Positions 28,167 through 37,450 are shown, counted from the first letter of the stretch. The stretch is 64,000 nt of DNA from Shewanella sediminis HAW-EB3 (GCF_000018025.1 NC_009831.1:3906001-3970000), one strand, 5' to 3'. Notes: a model not told the origin generated them from the letters alone. Numbers and translations are program-made.

Positions 28167-28601
28167 ATGACTAAACGTATCGATCTGGCTAAAACACAAC
28201 CTGCTGCACTTACCGCCATGCTTAGTGTTGAAAATTACCTTTCACAAACGGCACTTCCCGCTAAGTTGAAAGAGCTGATTAAGATACGTGCATCTATGAT
28301 TAACCAGTGCGCTTACTGTATCGAGATGCATACCGCCGAAGCACTAAAAGCCGGGATTGAACAGCAAAAGCTGTTCGCCATATCAGCCTGGAGAGAGTCC
28401 CCGTTATTCGATGACAAAGAGCGTGCGGTATTAGCATTGACCGATGAGATGACCTTGATTGCCGACTCAGGGGTATCCGATACAGCTTATCAGGCAACTC
28501 TGGAGAAGTTAGGAGAGGAGCAGCTCGCAGAGGCCATGATGCAAATAATTATGATCAACGCCTGGAATCGTTTTGCCTTGGCAACACAGATGAAACACTG
28601 A
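28167..28601 (+). CDS. Carboxymuconolactone decarboxylase family protein (AhpD-like)
   Basis: 144 residues, a small all-helical protein with the AhpD-type motif INQCAYCIEMHTAEA, giving the CxxC pair and following His used in alkylhydroperoxidase activity. Members act in peroxide or electrophile defence. Divergent from a LysR gene, the usual arrangement for such stress genes. The AGAGAAG stretch before the ATG may serve as ribosome site. Confidence 0.9.
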   Translation: MTKRIDLAKTQPAALTAMLSVENYLSQTALPAKLKELIKIRASMINQCAYCIEMHTAEALKAGIEQQKLFAISAWRESPLFDDKERAVLALTDEMTLIADSGVSDTAYQATLEKLGEEQLAEAMMQIIMINAWNRFALATQMKH

Positions 28602-28654
28602 GTCACGACAATAGTGAGCGACTTAATTAATTAGGAATTAGTGAGAGAATAAAC

Positions 28655-28683
28655 ATCAGGCCTCTAAAAAATAGAGGCCTGAT
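28655..28683. terminator. Bidirectional hairpin between convergent genes
   Basis: ATCAGGCCTCTA, an AAAAA loop and TAGAGGCCTGAT form a perfect 12-bp stem. It lies between the AhpD-like gene and the leftward siderophore receptor gene. Confidence 0.7.
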
Positions 28684-28699
28684 ACCAAACTTATAGCAT

Positions 28700-28755
28700 T
28701 AGCTCGTAGCTCGTAGCTCGTAGCTCGTAGCTCGTAGCTCGTAGCTCGTAGCTGA
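28700..28755. repeat. Heptanucleotide tandem repeat TAGCTCG, seven perfect copies
   Basis: Seven perfect TAGCTCG units at 28700-28748 followed by a variant TAGCTGA. It lies just downstream of the stop of the siderophore receptor gene. Confidence 0.95.
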
Positions 28756-28778
28756 CAGCTTATAACTTACGTCTGAGC

Positions 28779-31214
28779 CTACAACTGATAACTAAATGTC
28801 ACCTTAGCATTACGTTCCTCACCCGGCATACCACCTAAGAACATCGCCTTATTGTAGTAGGTCTCGTTGAACAGGTTATTCACGTTAAGCTGTAACTTCC
28901 AGCTGTCGGCCTGATAACTGACAGCGGTATCTACCACGGTATAACTCGGTACATACCCGGTCGGGATACCGAATGAGCTTGAGTTCGTGCTACGCTCATC
29001 GACATACTTCGCACCCAGGCTGATGTCCAGTGGACTGCTCAGCGAGAACCACTCGGCACCATAGGTGACCCAGGCACTGGCAGTGACGTAAGGTACACCT
29101 TTCTGGCGGGTATCATAGCTGCTTCGATTTGGATCTTTCTTGTCCCGCGCATCCTGATAAACACCGTTTACATTAATGGCCCACTGCTCATTGAGATGAG
29201 CGTTCATATCCAGCTCGACACCAGTGGTCTCTTCGCTGCCATCATAGAAAAATTCTTGCACCTCAGGACCACTGACACCCGCTTCAAAATCCAGGTTATT
29301 ATATCTAAGGTTGGTGCGTGAACTCTTGAACAGCACCAGAGATGTCAGCATCTGATCGTCAAATGCCTTCAATCGCATACCCAAGTCGTCACTCACCGAC
29401 TCAGAATCTTTTCTGTCTTTACCATTCCCGGCAACACCATCTAAGACACCGTAAGCCGTGCGTCCCTTAGAGTGGTTAACGAAGAAGGAGAGATCGTCCG
29501 TCGGCATATAGGTCACGCCTAAGTTATAGGTTACGCCGTTGTCACTGGTATCGGCTTCCGGTGTAGGCTCTGCGGCGCTGGCGCGATAACGCTCATCGAC
29601 ACCGAAGTGCTCATAGATCTGCTTGATCTCGTTAAACGCTACGCCGATACGAGTGGTAAATCCATAATCGAAATAGCCGACATGCTGCAGGCCGACGCCC
29701 CATGCATTGACCTTCTTGTTATAGTTGCTGGTCATCAGAGGATCGTGATCCTCAAAACTCCCTTCAGCCCAGTTTGGCTTGCGAATATCATAGATATAAG
29801 GCAACGCTCCCTGGTAGACAACCTCACCCGCCTTGTTTTTAATCACCTTATCGGCGTCATAGATAGAGTACTGCTTGAAGCGAATATTCCGGTCTTCGAA
29901 GTTAGCATTGACTAACAGCTCGTTATCGATACCTGCGAGCTCGAAGTCATATCTGAGATCGGCGAAATACTGCCATGAGGTCTCATCGGCAGATACCTGA
30001 CGGTACTCCTGACGACGTGCGGCAAACGGGTACAAGACACCATCTTCGACCAGAGGGGCACGGGGATCGGCGTTGATGGTGCCGCGACGGTTCCAGTACA
30101 CATAGTTATAGGCGCCCGTCTGGCGAGAGAAGCCTGAAGTGTAATCACGGTACTGCAGCTGCTGATTAAGGAACAGATTGTCATTGAAGAAGATGTTATG
30201 AGTCAGCTTAAATCGTAACTCCTCTCCTTCGTTATCTTTCGCCATAGGTGAGATTAGGCCCGCATGACCAAACTCATAAGGCGTCAGGCCATCACTATTG
30301 GCTAATGAGTCGGCTAACTGTTGGCGCTGCTCATCACTCAGCTGGATGCCTTTACCCTCAGGGTCATTAATCAAGTCTTCCCAGCTTGCCTCGCCGGCGT
30401 TTTTACCACCGACTGAGTCGGCATTATAAATGCGGATAGGGTGACCGATAGAGTCAACGGCAATGGAGTCATTGATATAGGATGCCGACAACATCAGGTC
30501 TTGAGAATCGTCAAACACATATTTAAGTGAGCTGTACACCTCATCCCTGTCGGTGCCGATATCACGGTAGCCGTCGCTACGTGCCGTTTTAGCCACGACG
30601 CGATAAGCCAGTTTATCGCTTAAACCACCCGTGCTATCCAAGCTTAACGAGTAGGTATCCCACTGACCGACCTCAACACCAAATTCGTTTTTAGACTCAA
30701 ACTGCGGCTTCTTCTCAATCAGGTTGATCACACCACCGGCGCTGCCCATGCCATAAAGCCCGGTTGCAGGTCCCTTAAGCACCTCGACCGACTCGACATT
30801 GGTGAGTGACCGTGTAGGGTTAAAGGTGTTACCCAAGCCCGCACCGCCATACATACCATCATAGGTATAGTTTGCGCCCAAACCACGGATAACCAGATTA
30901 TCTCCGATACCATAGTTATTACCCGCCTGAGTCACGCCACTGATGTTACGCACTAAATCTTGCAGGCTGTTGACGCCCTGAGCGTTAATCAATTCTTCAT
31001 CGACGATAACAACCGCCGCTGGCGTTTCCATCAAAGACATATCTGACTTTGTGGCCAGCCCTGAATTCATAACTACCTGATTTTGTCTTCCATAGACGGT
31101 GATACGTTCTACGTCCGTGTTTTCCAGCCCTTCGGCCTGTGCAGCGTGAAGCGTCATAGGTAAAAATGTTGAAGCACAAGCAACGGCAAGTAGTGAAAAA
31201 CGAAATTGATTCAT
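28779..31214 (-). CDS. TonB-dependent siderophore receptor
   Basis: 811 residues with signal peptide (cleavage near LHAAQA), a plug domain (about residues 55-165; METPAAVVIVDEELINAQGV and LVIRGLGANYTYDGMYGGAG) and a 22-strand barrel ending AKVTFSYQL with the VNNLFNETYYNK TonB-receptor signature. The protein is of the ferrichrome/hydroxamate-type siderophore receptor family; the exact ligand cannot be told. A probable Fur box sits 27 bp upstream of the start, implying repression by iron. Confidence 0.93.
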   Translation of the reverse strand: MNQFRFSLLAVACASTFLPMTLHAAQAEGLENTDVERITVYGRQNQVVMNSGLATKSDMSLMETPAAVVIVDEELINAQGVNSLQDLVRNISGVTQAGNNYGIGDNLVIRGLGANYTYDGMYGGAGLGNTFNPTRSLTNVESVEVLKGPATGLYGMGSAGGVINLIEKKPQFESKNEFGVEVGQWDTYSLSLDSTGGLSDKLAYRVVAKTARSDGYRDIGTDRDEVYSSLKYVFDDSQDLMLSASYINDSIAVDSIGHPIRIYNADSVGGKNAGEASWEDLINDPEGKGIQLSDEQRQQLADSLANSDGLTPYEFGHAGLISPMAKDNEGEELRFKLTHNIFFNDNLFLNQQLQYRDYTSGFSRQTGAYNYVYWNRRGTINADPRAPLVEDGVLYPFAARRQEYRQVSADETSWQYFADLRYDFELAGIDNELLVNANFEDRNIRFKQYSIYDADKVIKNKAGEVVYQGALPYIYDIRKPNWAEGSFEDHDPLMTSNYNKKVNAWGVGLQHVGYFDYGFTTRIGVAFNEIKQIYEHFGVDERYRASAAEPTPEADTSDNGVTYNLGVTYMPTDDLSFFVNHSKGRTAYGVLDGVAGNGKDRKDSESVSDDLGMRLKAFDDQMLTSLVLFKSSRTNLRYNNLDFEAGVSGPEVQEFFYDGSEETTGVELDMNAHLNEQWAINVNGVYQDARDKKDPNRSSYDTRQKGVPYVTASAWVTYGAEWFSLSSPLDISLGAKYVDERSTNSSSFGIPTGYVPSYTVVDTAVSYQADSWKLQLNVNNLFNETYYNKAMFLGGMPGEERNAKVTFSYQL

Positions 31215-31240
31215 CTGTTATCATCCCCTCAAATAATTGA

Positions 31241-31259
31241 GCGAATGATAACGATTTGC
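31241..31259. promoter_or_regulatory. Probable Fur box of the siderophore receptor gene
   Basis: GCGAATGATAACGATTTGC matches the 19-bp Fur consensus GATAATGATAATCATTATC at 13 positions and lies immediately upstream of the receptor gene. Confidence 0.65.
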
Positions 31260-31438
31260 ATTTAGATTACAACACCTGTTTCAGGCTCTGATACAAATAT
31301 GTGCGCCCCACTGGGGTTTTAGCGGGGTTTATGGTGAACTTTTACAATGTAAAGATAAGCAGGCTGTTTAAGTGTTGACCAATGTGCTTCATCCATCGGT
31401 AAGTGGAAAACTTTACGCGGTTATTTTATAGGCTTAGG

Positions 31439-31975
31439 TTATCGGTAAATCAGCTCCGGTGCTTGTCTGCAGTAACCGATTAAGTGCTCGGTCAATCTAT
31501 CGTAGAGATCTTCCTTTACATAGGGCAACTCTTCAATATAAACACGGCTATCTAACTCGGTAGGCAGAAGAAAATGGCTGAGTCTGTGTAGATCCTCTGC
31601 CGCCGATAGCTTGTCCTCTTCATTCATTGTCGCCGCAATCACCGAACCACTGGAAGTAAAGACCTCTCTCAAGAAGTCGACCAATCTGTCGAACTCCTTA
31701 TCCCAGTTGAGATTACCATTATTCTGCGCTTCCCAGGCCAGCAATTCGATAGCACGGATCACCTCCCCCTGAAGGGTGTCGGCGCGTCCCGATGAGGGCA
31801 CCAGGTTTTCCCATATCCACAATGCAATATCCTGGCTACAACCAGTAAGTTGAACCCGCCCATGAGTTGCCCCACACTCCGGAGCGCGCAAGTCTGTTGA
31901 TTGAATGTCTTGCGAATGAGTGTCTTGTGTTTGAGTATTAGGCATAAAATTGCGGCTTAGTTGTTCTATCAGCAT
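31439..31975 (-). CDS. Hypothetical protein
   Basis: 178 residues as read from 31975; an internal ATG at 31945 gives MPNTQTQDTHSQDIQSTDLR and is an equally good start, as neither has a clear ribosome site. No signal peptide or membrane helix. The C-terminal two thirds is acidic and helical, with LALWI-like and ELLAWEAQNNGNLNWDKEFD stretches. No family recognised. It lies between the siderophore receptor and a GlyGly-CTERM protein gene on the same strand. Confidence 0.6.
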   Translation of the reverse strand: MLIEQLSRNFMPNTQTQDTHSQDIQSTDLRAPECGATHGRVQLTGCSQDIALWIWENLVPSSGRADTLQGEVIRAIELLAWEAQNNGNLNWDKEFDRLVDFLREVFTSSGSVIAATMNEEDKLSAAEDLHRLSHFLLPTELDSRVYIEELPYVKEDLYDRLTEHLIGYCRQAPELIYR

Positions 31976-32037
31976 TAAACAGATGAGCCAGGCATTGTAA
32001 TACCAAGCTCATAACGAATAAAGCTGAAAAACCGGAA

Positions 32038-33024
32038 TCAGACTAAACGGCGTTTCAGGGAGACAAATCCAAGAACCAATAAGCCAAGCAGGGAGAGTGA
32101 TCCGCCACCATGTCCCTCACTGCTGCTATCACCGATATAGATTTCATCACGGTCACTGCTCTCCAGCGGCAAAGCATAGAGGTTATCGGTCTCGTCCGAG
32201 CTGATAGTCGCAACAATATCATCGAACCCCACCTCATAAAGGTCGATCAACACATCGTAATGATCTGCCGGGTAGCCAGTATGCAGCGTCGTTAACACCT
32301 CGAAATCATCGTCACTCGAGTCACCGATAATGGTGAATATATCGGTGGAATAGTAATGTACCCAAGGGCCCCCATCCCGGCTCAGATAGAGTTCGGCATA
32401 GACATCGGCGCGTTCATAACTGCCAAACCCGATTAAGTCAGCATCGAAGGTCACGCTGAACGTCTGGTAGAAACCGTCTAGATCATTGTCTGTGAACAGT
32501 CGACTGCTGGCCTCATAAATAGAAAATTCATGGAAAATAGGGTTAGCGAATTGAGCGGCTTCGCCAGCCATTTTTTGTTTGGCATACTTTGAAGACGTTT
32601 GACCATTTTTATGGGCTAATATCACCTCTTCTCTGGTTCTCATACCGTCTGATTTAACACCTTCACTGCTTGTCAGCAGTTGCAGTTTTTTCTGAGTTAG
32701 CATCTGCAGCAACTCATTATCAGTTTGAACACTAGCATCAAGGTTCACACCTTCCCCCTGAGCTGATTGAGCAGGGTTCATCTCACGCCCTACTGAGAAG
32801 GTTTGTTGAATCAAACCTGTAGCATCTAACACCTCGGATTGACTCACGGTGTCTGCATTGGCTGGGGCTAATAAAGCAAAGTTCAGCACCAGAATACTCA
32901 AGATTCCGGCACCAAACACACCAGGTTTCAGAGAGCGGGGGAAGGAGTTGTTAACGCCCGATCTATGCTCATCAGTGGAAATACTGTTTCGTCTCTTTTG
33001 GCTCATATTCGAGTTAGAGTTCAT
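32038..33024 (-). CDS. Choice-of-anchor H / GlyGly-CTERM sorted extracellular protein
   Basis: 328 residues from the ATG at 33022-33024, chosen for its GAGG ribosome site; the frame reaches 33063. A long N-terminal signal contains GVFGAGILSILVLNFALLAP. The C-terminus GHGGGSLSLLGLLVLGFVSL followed by KRR is a GlyGly-CTERM tripartite sorting signal, processed by rhombosortase and linked to type II secretion. The middle (about residues 160-290) is a beta-rich domain with Asp-rich loops (DLDGFYQTF). Divergent from the PepSY-two-component operon 285 bp away. Confidence 0.82.
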   Translation of the reverse strand: MNSNSNMSQKRRNSISTDEHRSGVNNSFPRSLKPGVFGAGILSILVLNFALLAPANADTVSQSEVLDATGLIQQTFSVGREMNPAQSAQGEGVNLDASVQTDNELLQMLTQKKLQLLTSSEGVKSDGMRTREEVILAHKNGQTSSKYAKQKMAGEAAQFANPIFHEFSIYEASSRLFTDNDLDGFYQTFSVTFDADLIGFGSYERADVYAELYLSRDGGPWVHYYSTDIFTIIGDSSDDDFEVLTTLHTGYPADHYDVLIDLYEVGFDDIVATISSDETDNLYALPLESSDRDEIYIGDSSSEGHGGGSLSLLGLLVLGFVSLKRRLV

Positions 33025-33308
33025 ATTCAAAGCCTCATTAATATTTTCGGTTGTTAAGGCCATTAGAGCCGGATCAAAGTGAACACAAGCTGAACGCTAA
33101 AAATTGAACGGTTAATCCAACTCCCCCCCTTTTCAAGCCAGCAGGCAAATTCAGCTAACGTTCATCTGGGATCGGTTATTGATATATGAAGATGGATAAA
33201 GGAAAGAGATAACAGGCATTCAGGATAAGGCCATTGCTGGTTTCTTAATATGACGGGATCTTTTACACTAGCCTATAACAACTATCCTGGCACTGAGCGG
33301 GGCATTTA

Positions 33309-33635
33309 ATGAAATTTGGTTCCATGTTGGTACTCACAACCTGTATTCTTATTCCGTTTTTCGGACAGGCATCGAGTGCCCAACTACCAGGGATTGGCGC
33401 TGCTTCGATGAGCATCGCCGCTCAGACATCGAAAAAAGCTCCCCAACAGCTCAAAGTCAGAAGTCGTGAACAGGCTATTCAGTTAGTTAAACGTCAATAT
33501 CAGGGAAAAGTACTCAAGGCACAATCGAGCCGAGTCAATGGTCATCCGGGTTACAGAGTTAAGTTGATATCGAGCGAGGGAGTGGTGTTTTATGTCTCTG
33601 TCGATGCCAAAACCGGCAGCGTGCGCAGAAATTAG
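33309..33635 (+). CDS. Small periplasmic PepSY-domain protein
   Basis: 108 residues with signal peptide (cleavage near QASSA) and a PepSY-type domain: SREQAIQLVKRQYQGKVLKA, then GYRVKLISSEGVVFYVSVDA with the usual final VDAKTGSV. It precedes the response regulator by 53 bp on the same strand, an arrangement common for PepSY/PhoPQ-like two-component operons, where the protein may modulate the sensor. Confidence 0.83.
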   Translation: MKFGSMLVLTTCILIPFFGQASSAQLPGIGAASMSIAAQTSKKAPQQLKVRSREQAIQLVKRQYQGKVLKAQSSRVNGHPGYRVKLISSEGVVFYVSVDAKTGSVRRN

Positions 33636-33688
33636 CTTCACATCTTGTTATCAAAGATAAAAGCACTTTATGACTAAGGAATGAAACC

Positions 33689-34384
33689 ATGAGAGTACTT
33701 CTGGTAGAAGATGACATTGAGCTACAAACCAATTTAAAACAGCATTTAGTGGACGCAAATTACAACATAGATGTGGCCGATGATGGTGAAATTGGCCTGT
33801 TTCAGGGCACCGAATACCGTTACGATGCAGCCATTATTGATGTTGGTTTACCCAAGCTCGATGGCATCGCATTAATCAAAACACTTCGCGAACAGGAGAT
33901 AGACTTCCCGATTTTGATCTTAACGGCCCGTGACAGCTGGCAAGATAAGGTTGAGGGGCTCGATGCCGGCGCCGACGATTATCTCACGAAACCATTTCAT
34001 CCCGAGGAGTTAGTTGCCAGACTCAAGGCGCTTATCCGTCGCTCGGCCGGTAAGGCCAGTCCGGTTGTGAATAACGGCCCCTTCAGCATTAATACCAGCA
34101 GTTTAGAGATCAAGAAAGGTGATGTGGTGATCACCCTAAGCGGCACAGAATATAAGTTATTTGAATACTTTATGCTGCACCCGGGTGAAGTGATATCTAA
34201 AACCGTACTCACGGAGCATATATACGATCAAGACTTCGATCTGGACTCTAACGTTATCGAAGTCTTTATCAGAAGATTGAGAAAGAAGCTGGATCCGGAT
34301 AATTCATTTAGCCTCATCGAGACCCTGCGGGGACAGGGATATCGCCTGACTCAGATGCAAAAAACAGAACAAAGTGATGAGTAA
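33689..34384 (+). CDS. OmpR/PhoP-family response regulator
   Basis: 231 residues. Receiver domain (about 1-115) with acidic pair in LLVEDD, phosphoacceptor Asp51 in IIDVGLP, the conserved Thr in LILTAR and Lys in YLTKPF. The C-terminal winged helix (about 128-225) has ITLSGTEYKLFEYFMLHPGE and VEVFIRRLRKKLD-like sequence. It overlaps the histidine kinase start by 8 bp. Similar to PhoP/QseB regulators that respond to cations or envelope stress. Confidence 0.94.
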   Translation: MRVLLVEDDIELQTNLKQHLVDANYNIDVADDGEIGLFQGTEYRYDAAIIDVGLPKLDGIALIKTLREQEIDFPILILTARDSWQDKVEGLDAGADDYLTKPFHPEELVARLKALIRRSAGKASPVVNNGPFSINTSSLEIKKGDVVITLSGTEYKLFEYFMLHPGEVISKTVLTEHIYDQDFDLDSNVIEVFIRRLRKKLDPDNSFSLIETLRGQGYRLTQMQKTEQSDE

Positions 34385-35786
34385 ACCGTCCTCTCAATCT
34401 CAATCGGAGACCGGAGTTAACCCTAATAAGGGCCTGCTTAACTCCCTCAAGGCCAGACTGGTTGTCAGTGCCCTGCTGTTGATCTTAGTCCTGCTGCCCC
34501 TGATTGGTTTCACTCTTAACGACGCCTTCAAGCAACAGGTGAAAAGCGCCGCTAAAAACGAACTCAGCGCTTACCTCTATTCAGTGTTAGCGGTCACCGA
34601 AGTCGACAATAACCGTTTACTCATGCCAGAGCTATTGGTGGAAAATCAATTTAACGTCATTCAATCCGGCTTATATGCTCTGATATCGACACCTGGTAAC
34701 ACATCGGGAATACCAGCTAAACATCTGCTGTGGCAATCAAACTCCTTTCTAGCGTCTGAACCGCCTCAACACTTGCCCCATCCGGCAACGGGTCAGAGTG
34801 AGTTTGGCGAAATACTGCTCGAAGGTAAACCCCATATTATCTACAGCTTCAGCGCCAGTTTCGAGCAGAGGCAAAATAAGCAGTTCCCCATCACGATTCA
34901 TATCATCAAAGATCAGGCCGACTTTCAGCTGCAGATAGATAAATTTACCCGCCAACTCTGGACCTGGTTACTGATCTTAATGGCACTCTTGGGCGGCGTG
35001 CAGCTGGCTTGGTTGCTCTGGACCTTGAAGCCCTTAGCTAAGTTTAAACAGGAACTCAGTGATGTCGAACAAGGCCGTGCCATGCAGCTCGAGGCAGACT
35101 ACCCAACAGAGTTGCAAGCCGTGGCGCGCCAGCTTAATACATTACTCAATACTGAACAAAGCCAGCGCAAAAGGTACCGAAATGCCCTGTCCGATCTGGC
35201 CCATAGCCTGAAAACGCCCTTAGCCGTGATCCAGAGTCAAAAAGATCTCAGTCAGGGCTCCTTTGAGCAGATAAGCGTGATCAATAGAATCATTGGCCAT
35301 CAACTCAAGCGCGCCCAAAGCGCGGCCGGCTCTTCGTGGCACTTAGGGGTTAAGGTCTGTTCAGTCAGTGAAAAACTCGTCAGAACCTTAGGGAAAATCT
35401 ACCGAGCCCCCGAGATACAGATCACCGAATCTGTCGATAGTGAGGCCATCTTTAAGGGCGATGAGTCCGACCTGACCGAGATACTGGGTAATCTGCTCGA
35501 TAATGCCTGCAAAGCGGCGAAGTCAAAGGTGTTATTAAGCGTCACCTCGAGTGACACTCAGTTAAATATAGCGATAGAAGATGACGGTAATGGGATAAGT
35601 CCCGAGCAACAGAGCCAGATATTCGAGAGGGGCATTCGCGCCGACTCATACAGCCAAGGTCACGGAATAGGCCTTGCCATCGTGCGCGATCTTATCGACA
35701 GCTATAATGGCAAGCTTTCAGTGTCCACTTCAGAAAGTCTCGGCGGCGCTAAATTTGAGATAAGCTTCAGCCTTGGGAGAAGGTAA
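34377..35786 (+). CDS. Sensor histidine kinase (PhoQ/QseC-like)
   Basis: 469 residues from the ATG at 34377; a GTG three bases earlier is in frame. Two membrane helices (about residues 24-46 and 192-215) flank a periplasmic sensor of about 140 residues. The dimerisation box has DLAHSLKTPLAVIQSQ with the phosphorylated His; the ATPase domain has LLDNACKAA (N box), EDDGNGIS (G1) and GHGIGLAIVRDL (G2). Translationally coupled to the response regulator. The signal is unknown. Confidence 0.94.
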   Translation: MSKPSSQSQSETGVNPNKGLLNSLKARLVVSALLLILVLLPLIGFTLNDAFKQQVKSAAKNELSAYLYSVLAVTEVDNNRLLMPELLVENQFNVIQSGLYALISTPGNTSGIPAKHLLWQSNSFLASEPPQHLPHPATGQSEFGEILLEGKPHIIYSFSASFEQRQNKQFPITIHIIKDQADFQLQIDKFTRQLWTWLLILMALLGGVQLAWLLWTLKPLAKFKQELSDVEQGRAMQLEADYPTELQAVARQLNTLLNTEQSQRKRYRNALSDLAHSLKTPLAVIQSQKDLSQGSFEQISVINRIIGHQLKRAQSAAGSSWHLGVKVCSVSEKLVRTLGKIYRAPEIQITESVDSEAIFKGDESDLTEILGNLLDNACKAAKSKVLLSVTSSDTQLNIAIEDDGNGISPEQQSQIFERGIRADSYSQGHGIGLAIVRDLIDSYNGKLSVSTSESLGGAKFEISFSLGRR

Positions 35787-35790
35787 GACT

Positions 35791-35860
35791 GGCTTTAGCC
35801 GGGAATTTTATTTAGGAGAAGCTTCGCGACTAAAGCCGCTCCTACAAATAAAATTTTACC
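35791..35860. repeat. REP-like palindromic element
   Basis: Read on the minus strand it begins AAATTTTATTTGTAGGAG and runs through CGGCTTTAGTCGCGAAGCTT to CTCCTAAATAAAATT. Arms AATTTTATTTaGGAG (35804-35818) and CTCCtacAAATAAAATT (35839-35855) pair with two extra bases on the right. The core resembles REP-type units; only this copy was seen in the window. Confidence 0.6.
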
Positions 35861-35929
35861 TTTCAGCTTGTGTTCATCTTCGACTCTTTATCATGACTCT
35901 AAAGTCAAAGACAAGAGTTTGGAGACGAC

Positions 35930-37351
35930 ATGAAAACATTCATCCAATGGTGTTACCTATCCCTATTGATAGTTTTCACTCCGGTGGCACTGATTCAAGA
36001 TGTCAGTGCCCAAGAGTTAAACAGTAACACGGCGCAATCAGCCTTTAGTGAAGCTGAGCTCGAGCAGATGCTTGCCCCCATCGCCCTATATCCGGACAGT
36101 CTGCTCACTCACATACTCATCGCGGCAACCTATCCTCTGGAAGTGGTGGAAGCCAGTCGATTGCAGAGTACAAATACGCTTCTGCCAGCCGAGCAGTTAA
36201 TGGAGAAGGCAGAGGGAAAAGAGTGGGATCCCAGTGTCATCGCCCTGCTCGCCTTCCCGAACGTGCTGGAAAAGCTCAGTAACGACTTAACCTGGACTCA
36301 AAAGCTGGGTGATGCATTCCTTCAAGATGAAGCCCGATTACTCGCTAGTATTCAATCATTGAGACAGCAAGCCGATGAGGCCGATAGCTTGTCAGAGATG
36401 GACAATGTATCGGTGACACGGGTTAACAATCAGATTGTCATTGAGCCTGCACAACCCGAGGTGATCTATGTACCCTACTACGATCCCAGAGTCGTCTATG
36501 GACATTGGCGCTGGTACCGTTATCCACCAGTGTATTGGACCCCTTATCCATATTATGTTCGCCGTCCCTATGGACATTTTTACTGGAACACTGGCGTACA
36601 TATCAGGTTTAACTTCTATTTCAGTGCGTTCCATTGGAGCAATCACCATATTGTGGTGACGCACCATCATAATTCACATCACTATCGTCACAGAGGCAGA
36701 ATCGTCACCAGTCACGGGGCTCAACGCTGGCAGCATAAGCCACAGCATAGACGTGGCGTTGCTTACCGCAGTAACCATGTGAAGCAAAGATATAATAGCC
36801 ACCGCCCAAGCATGGCGCATACCAAGCAGGTGAGAAAAGCCGAGCGTCATCAGCTGAGTCACGCAAAAGCGAGCAACAACCGACTCCATAAGGGGAGCAG
36901 CCTTGAGCGGAATAACAGTCTTGATAGAAACAAGAGCCATCAGCTGAATCGTAAGTTAGGTAAGAGTCGTGAACAGCAATTTACTAATAAGCTTCATAAC
37001 ACTCCCAGCCACAACCAGGTGAAGAGCCATCAGCGGGTGAAAAGTTATCAGCGAGATGTGAAGAGCCATCAACCTGCGAAGAGCCATCAGCCCCAACGCT
37101 CTACACAGCCAAAGCAAAGCCATCAACGAGATGTGAGGAGCCATCAGCCTGTGAAGAGTCATCAGCCCCAACGCTCTTCACAACCAAAGCAGAGCCATCA
37201 GCGGGTGAAGAGTCATCAACCCCAACGCTCTATACAACCAAAGCAGAGCCATAACTCCAGCAGGCCGAGTCACTCCACGGCCAATATGAGCAAATCTCAT
37301 AAAAGCGGGGGGCATCAACAAAGCGGCTCCCGGACCAAGATACGCGATTAA
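35930..37351 (+). CDS. DUF3300 protein with long repetitive basic tail
   Basis: 473 residues. Signal peptide ending near DVSAQEL. DUF3300 domain (about 40-245): ELEQMLAPIALYPDSLLTHI, TYPLEVVEASRL, LAFPNVLEKLSND and PEVIYVPYYDPRVVYGHWRW, followed by a tryptophan/tyrosine-rich stretch. From about residue 235 it is His/Arg/Lys-rich, and residues from about 365 consist of imperfect repeats on the words KSHQ, RDV/RV, QPQRS and PKQSH. The tail is very basic and probably disordered. Function unknown; exported. Confidence 0.85.
   Translation: MKTFIQWCYLSLLIVFTPVALIQDVSAQELNSNTAQSAFSEAELEQMLAPIALYPDSLLTHILIAATYPLEVVEASRLQSTNTLLPAEQLMEKAEGKEWDPSVIALLAFPNVLEKLSNDLTWTQKLGDAFLQDEARLLASIQSLRQQADEADSLSEMDNVSVTRVNNQIVIEPAQPEVIYVPYYDPRVVYGHWRWYRYPPVYWTPYPYYVRRPYGHFYWNTGVHIRFNFYFSAFHWSNHHIVVTHHHNSHHYRHRGRIVTSHGAQRWQHKPQHRRGVAYRSNHVKQRYNSHRPSMAHTKQVRKAERHQLSHAKASNNRLHKGSSLERNNSLDRNKSHQLNRKLGKSREQQFTNKLHNTPSHNQVKSHQRVKSYQRDVKSHQPAKSHQPQRSTQPKQSHQRDVRSHQPVKSHQPQRSSQPKQSHQRVKSHQPQRSIQPKQSHNSSRPSHSTANMSKSHKSGGHQQSGSRTKIRD
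37085..37255. repeat. Imperfect in-frame tandem repeats in the DUF3300 gene
   Basis: Repeated units built from GAGCCATCAGCGRGTGAAGAG, CCCCAACGCTCT and CAACCAAAGCARAGCCATCA words, encoding KSHQPQRS-xQPKQSHQRxV. All lengths stay in frame. Confidence 0.75.
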
Positions 37352-37409
37352 TGAGCCGACTCGGGTGCTAAACACCATGGCCCACACGTAACAAACCCAA
37401 TATAATCAA

Positions 37410-37450
37410 CCAAGAAATACCGCTACTTAGCGGTATTTCCTTTGGTTTTA
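37410..37450. terminator. Bidirectional terminator after the DUF3300 gene
   Basis: GAAATACCGCT, ACTT loop and AGCGGTATTTC form an 11-bp stem, extended by CCAA/TTGG outside, followed by CTTTGGTTTT on the plus strand. It can serve the DUF3300 gene and the convergent YgjV-like gene. Confidence 0.75.

Noticed and set aside
28700..28755. CRISPR-like repeat array
   Set aside because: The units are 7 bp and contiguous without spacers; it is a simple tandem repeat.
36674..37387. Several minus-strand frames rich in Leu, Met and Ala opposite the DUF3300 tail
   Set aside because: They are antisense shadows of the repetitive basic tail; no ribosome sites and no independent conservation signal.
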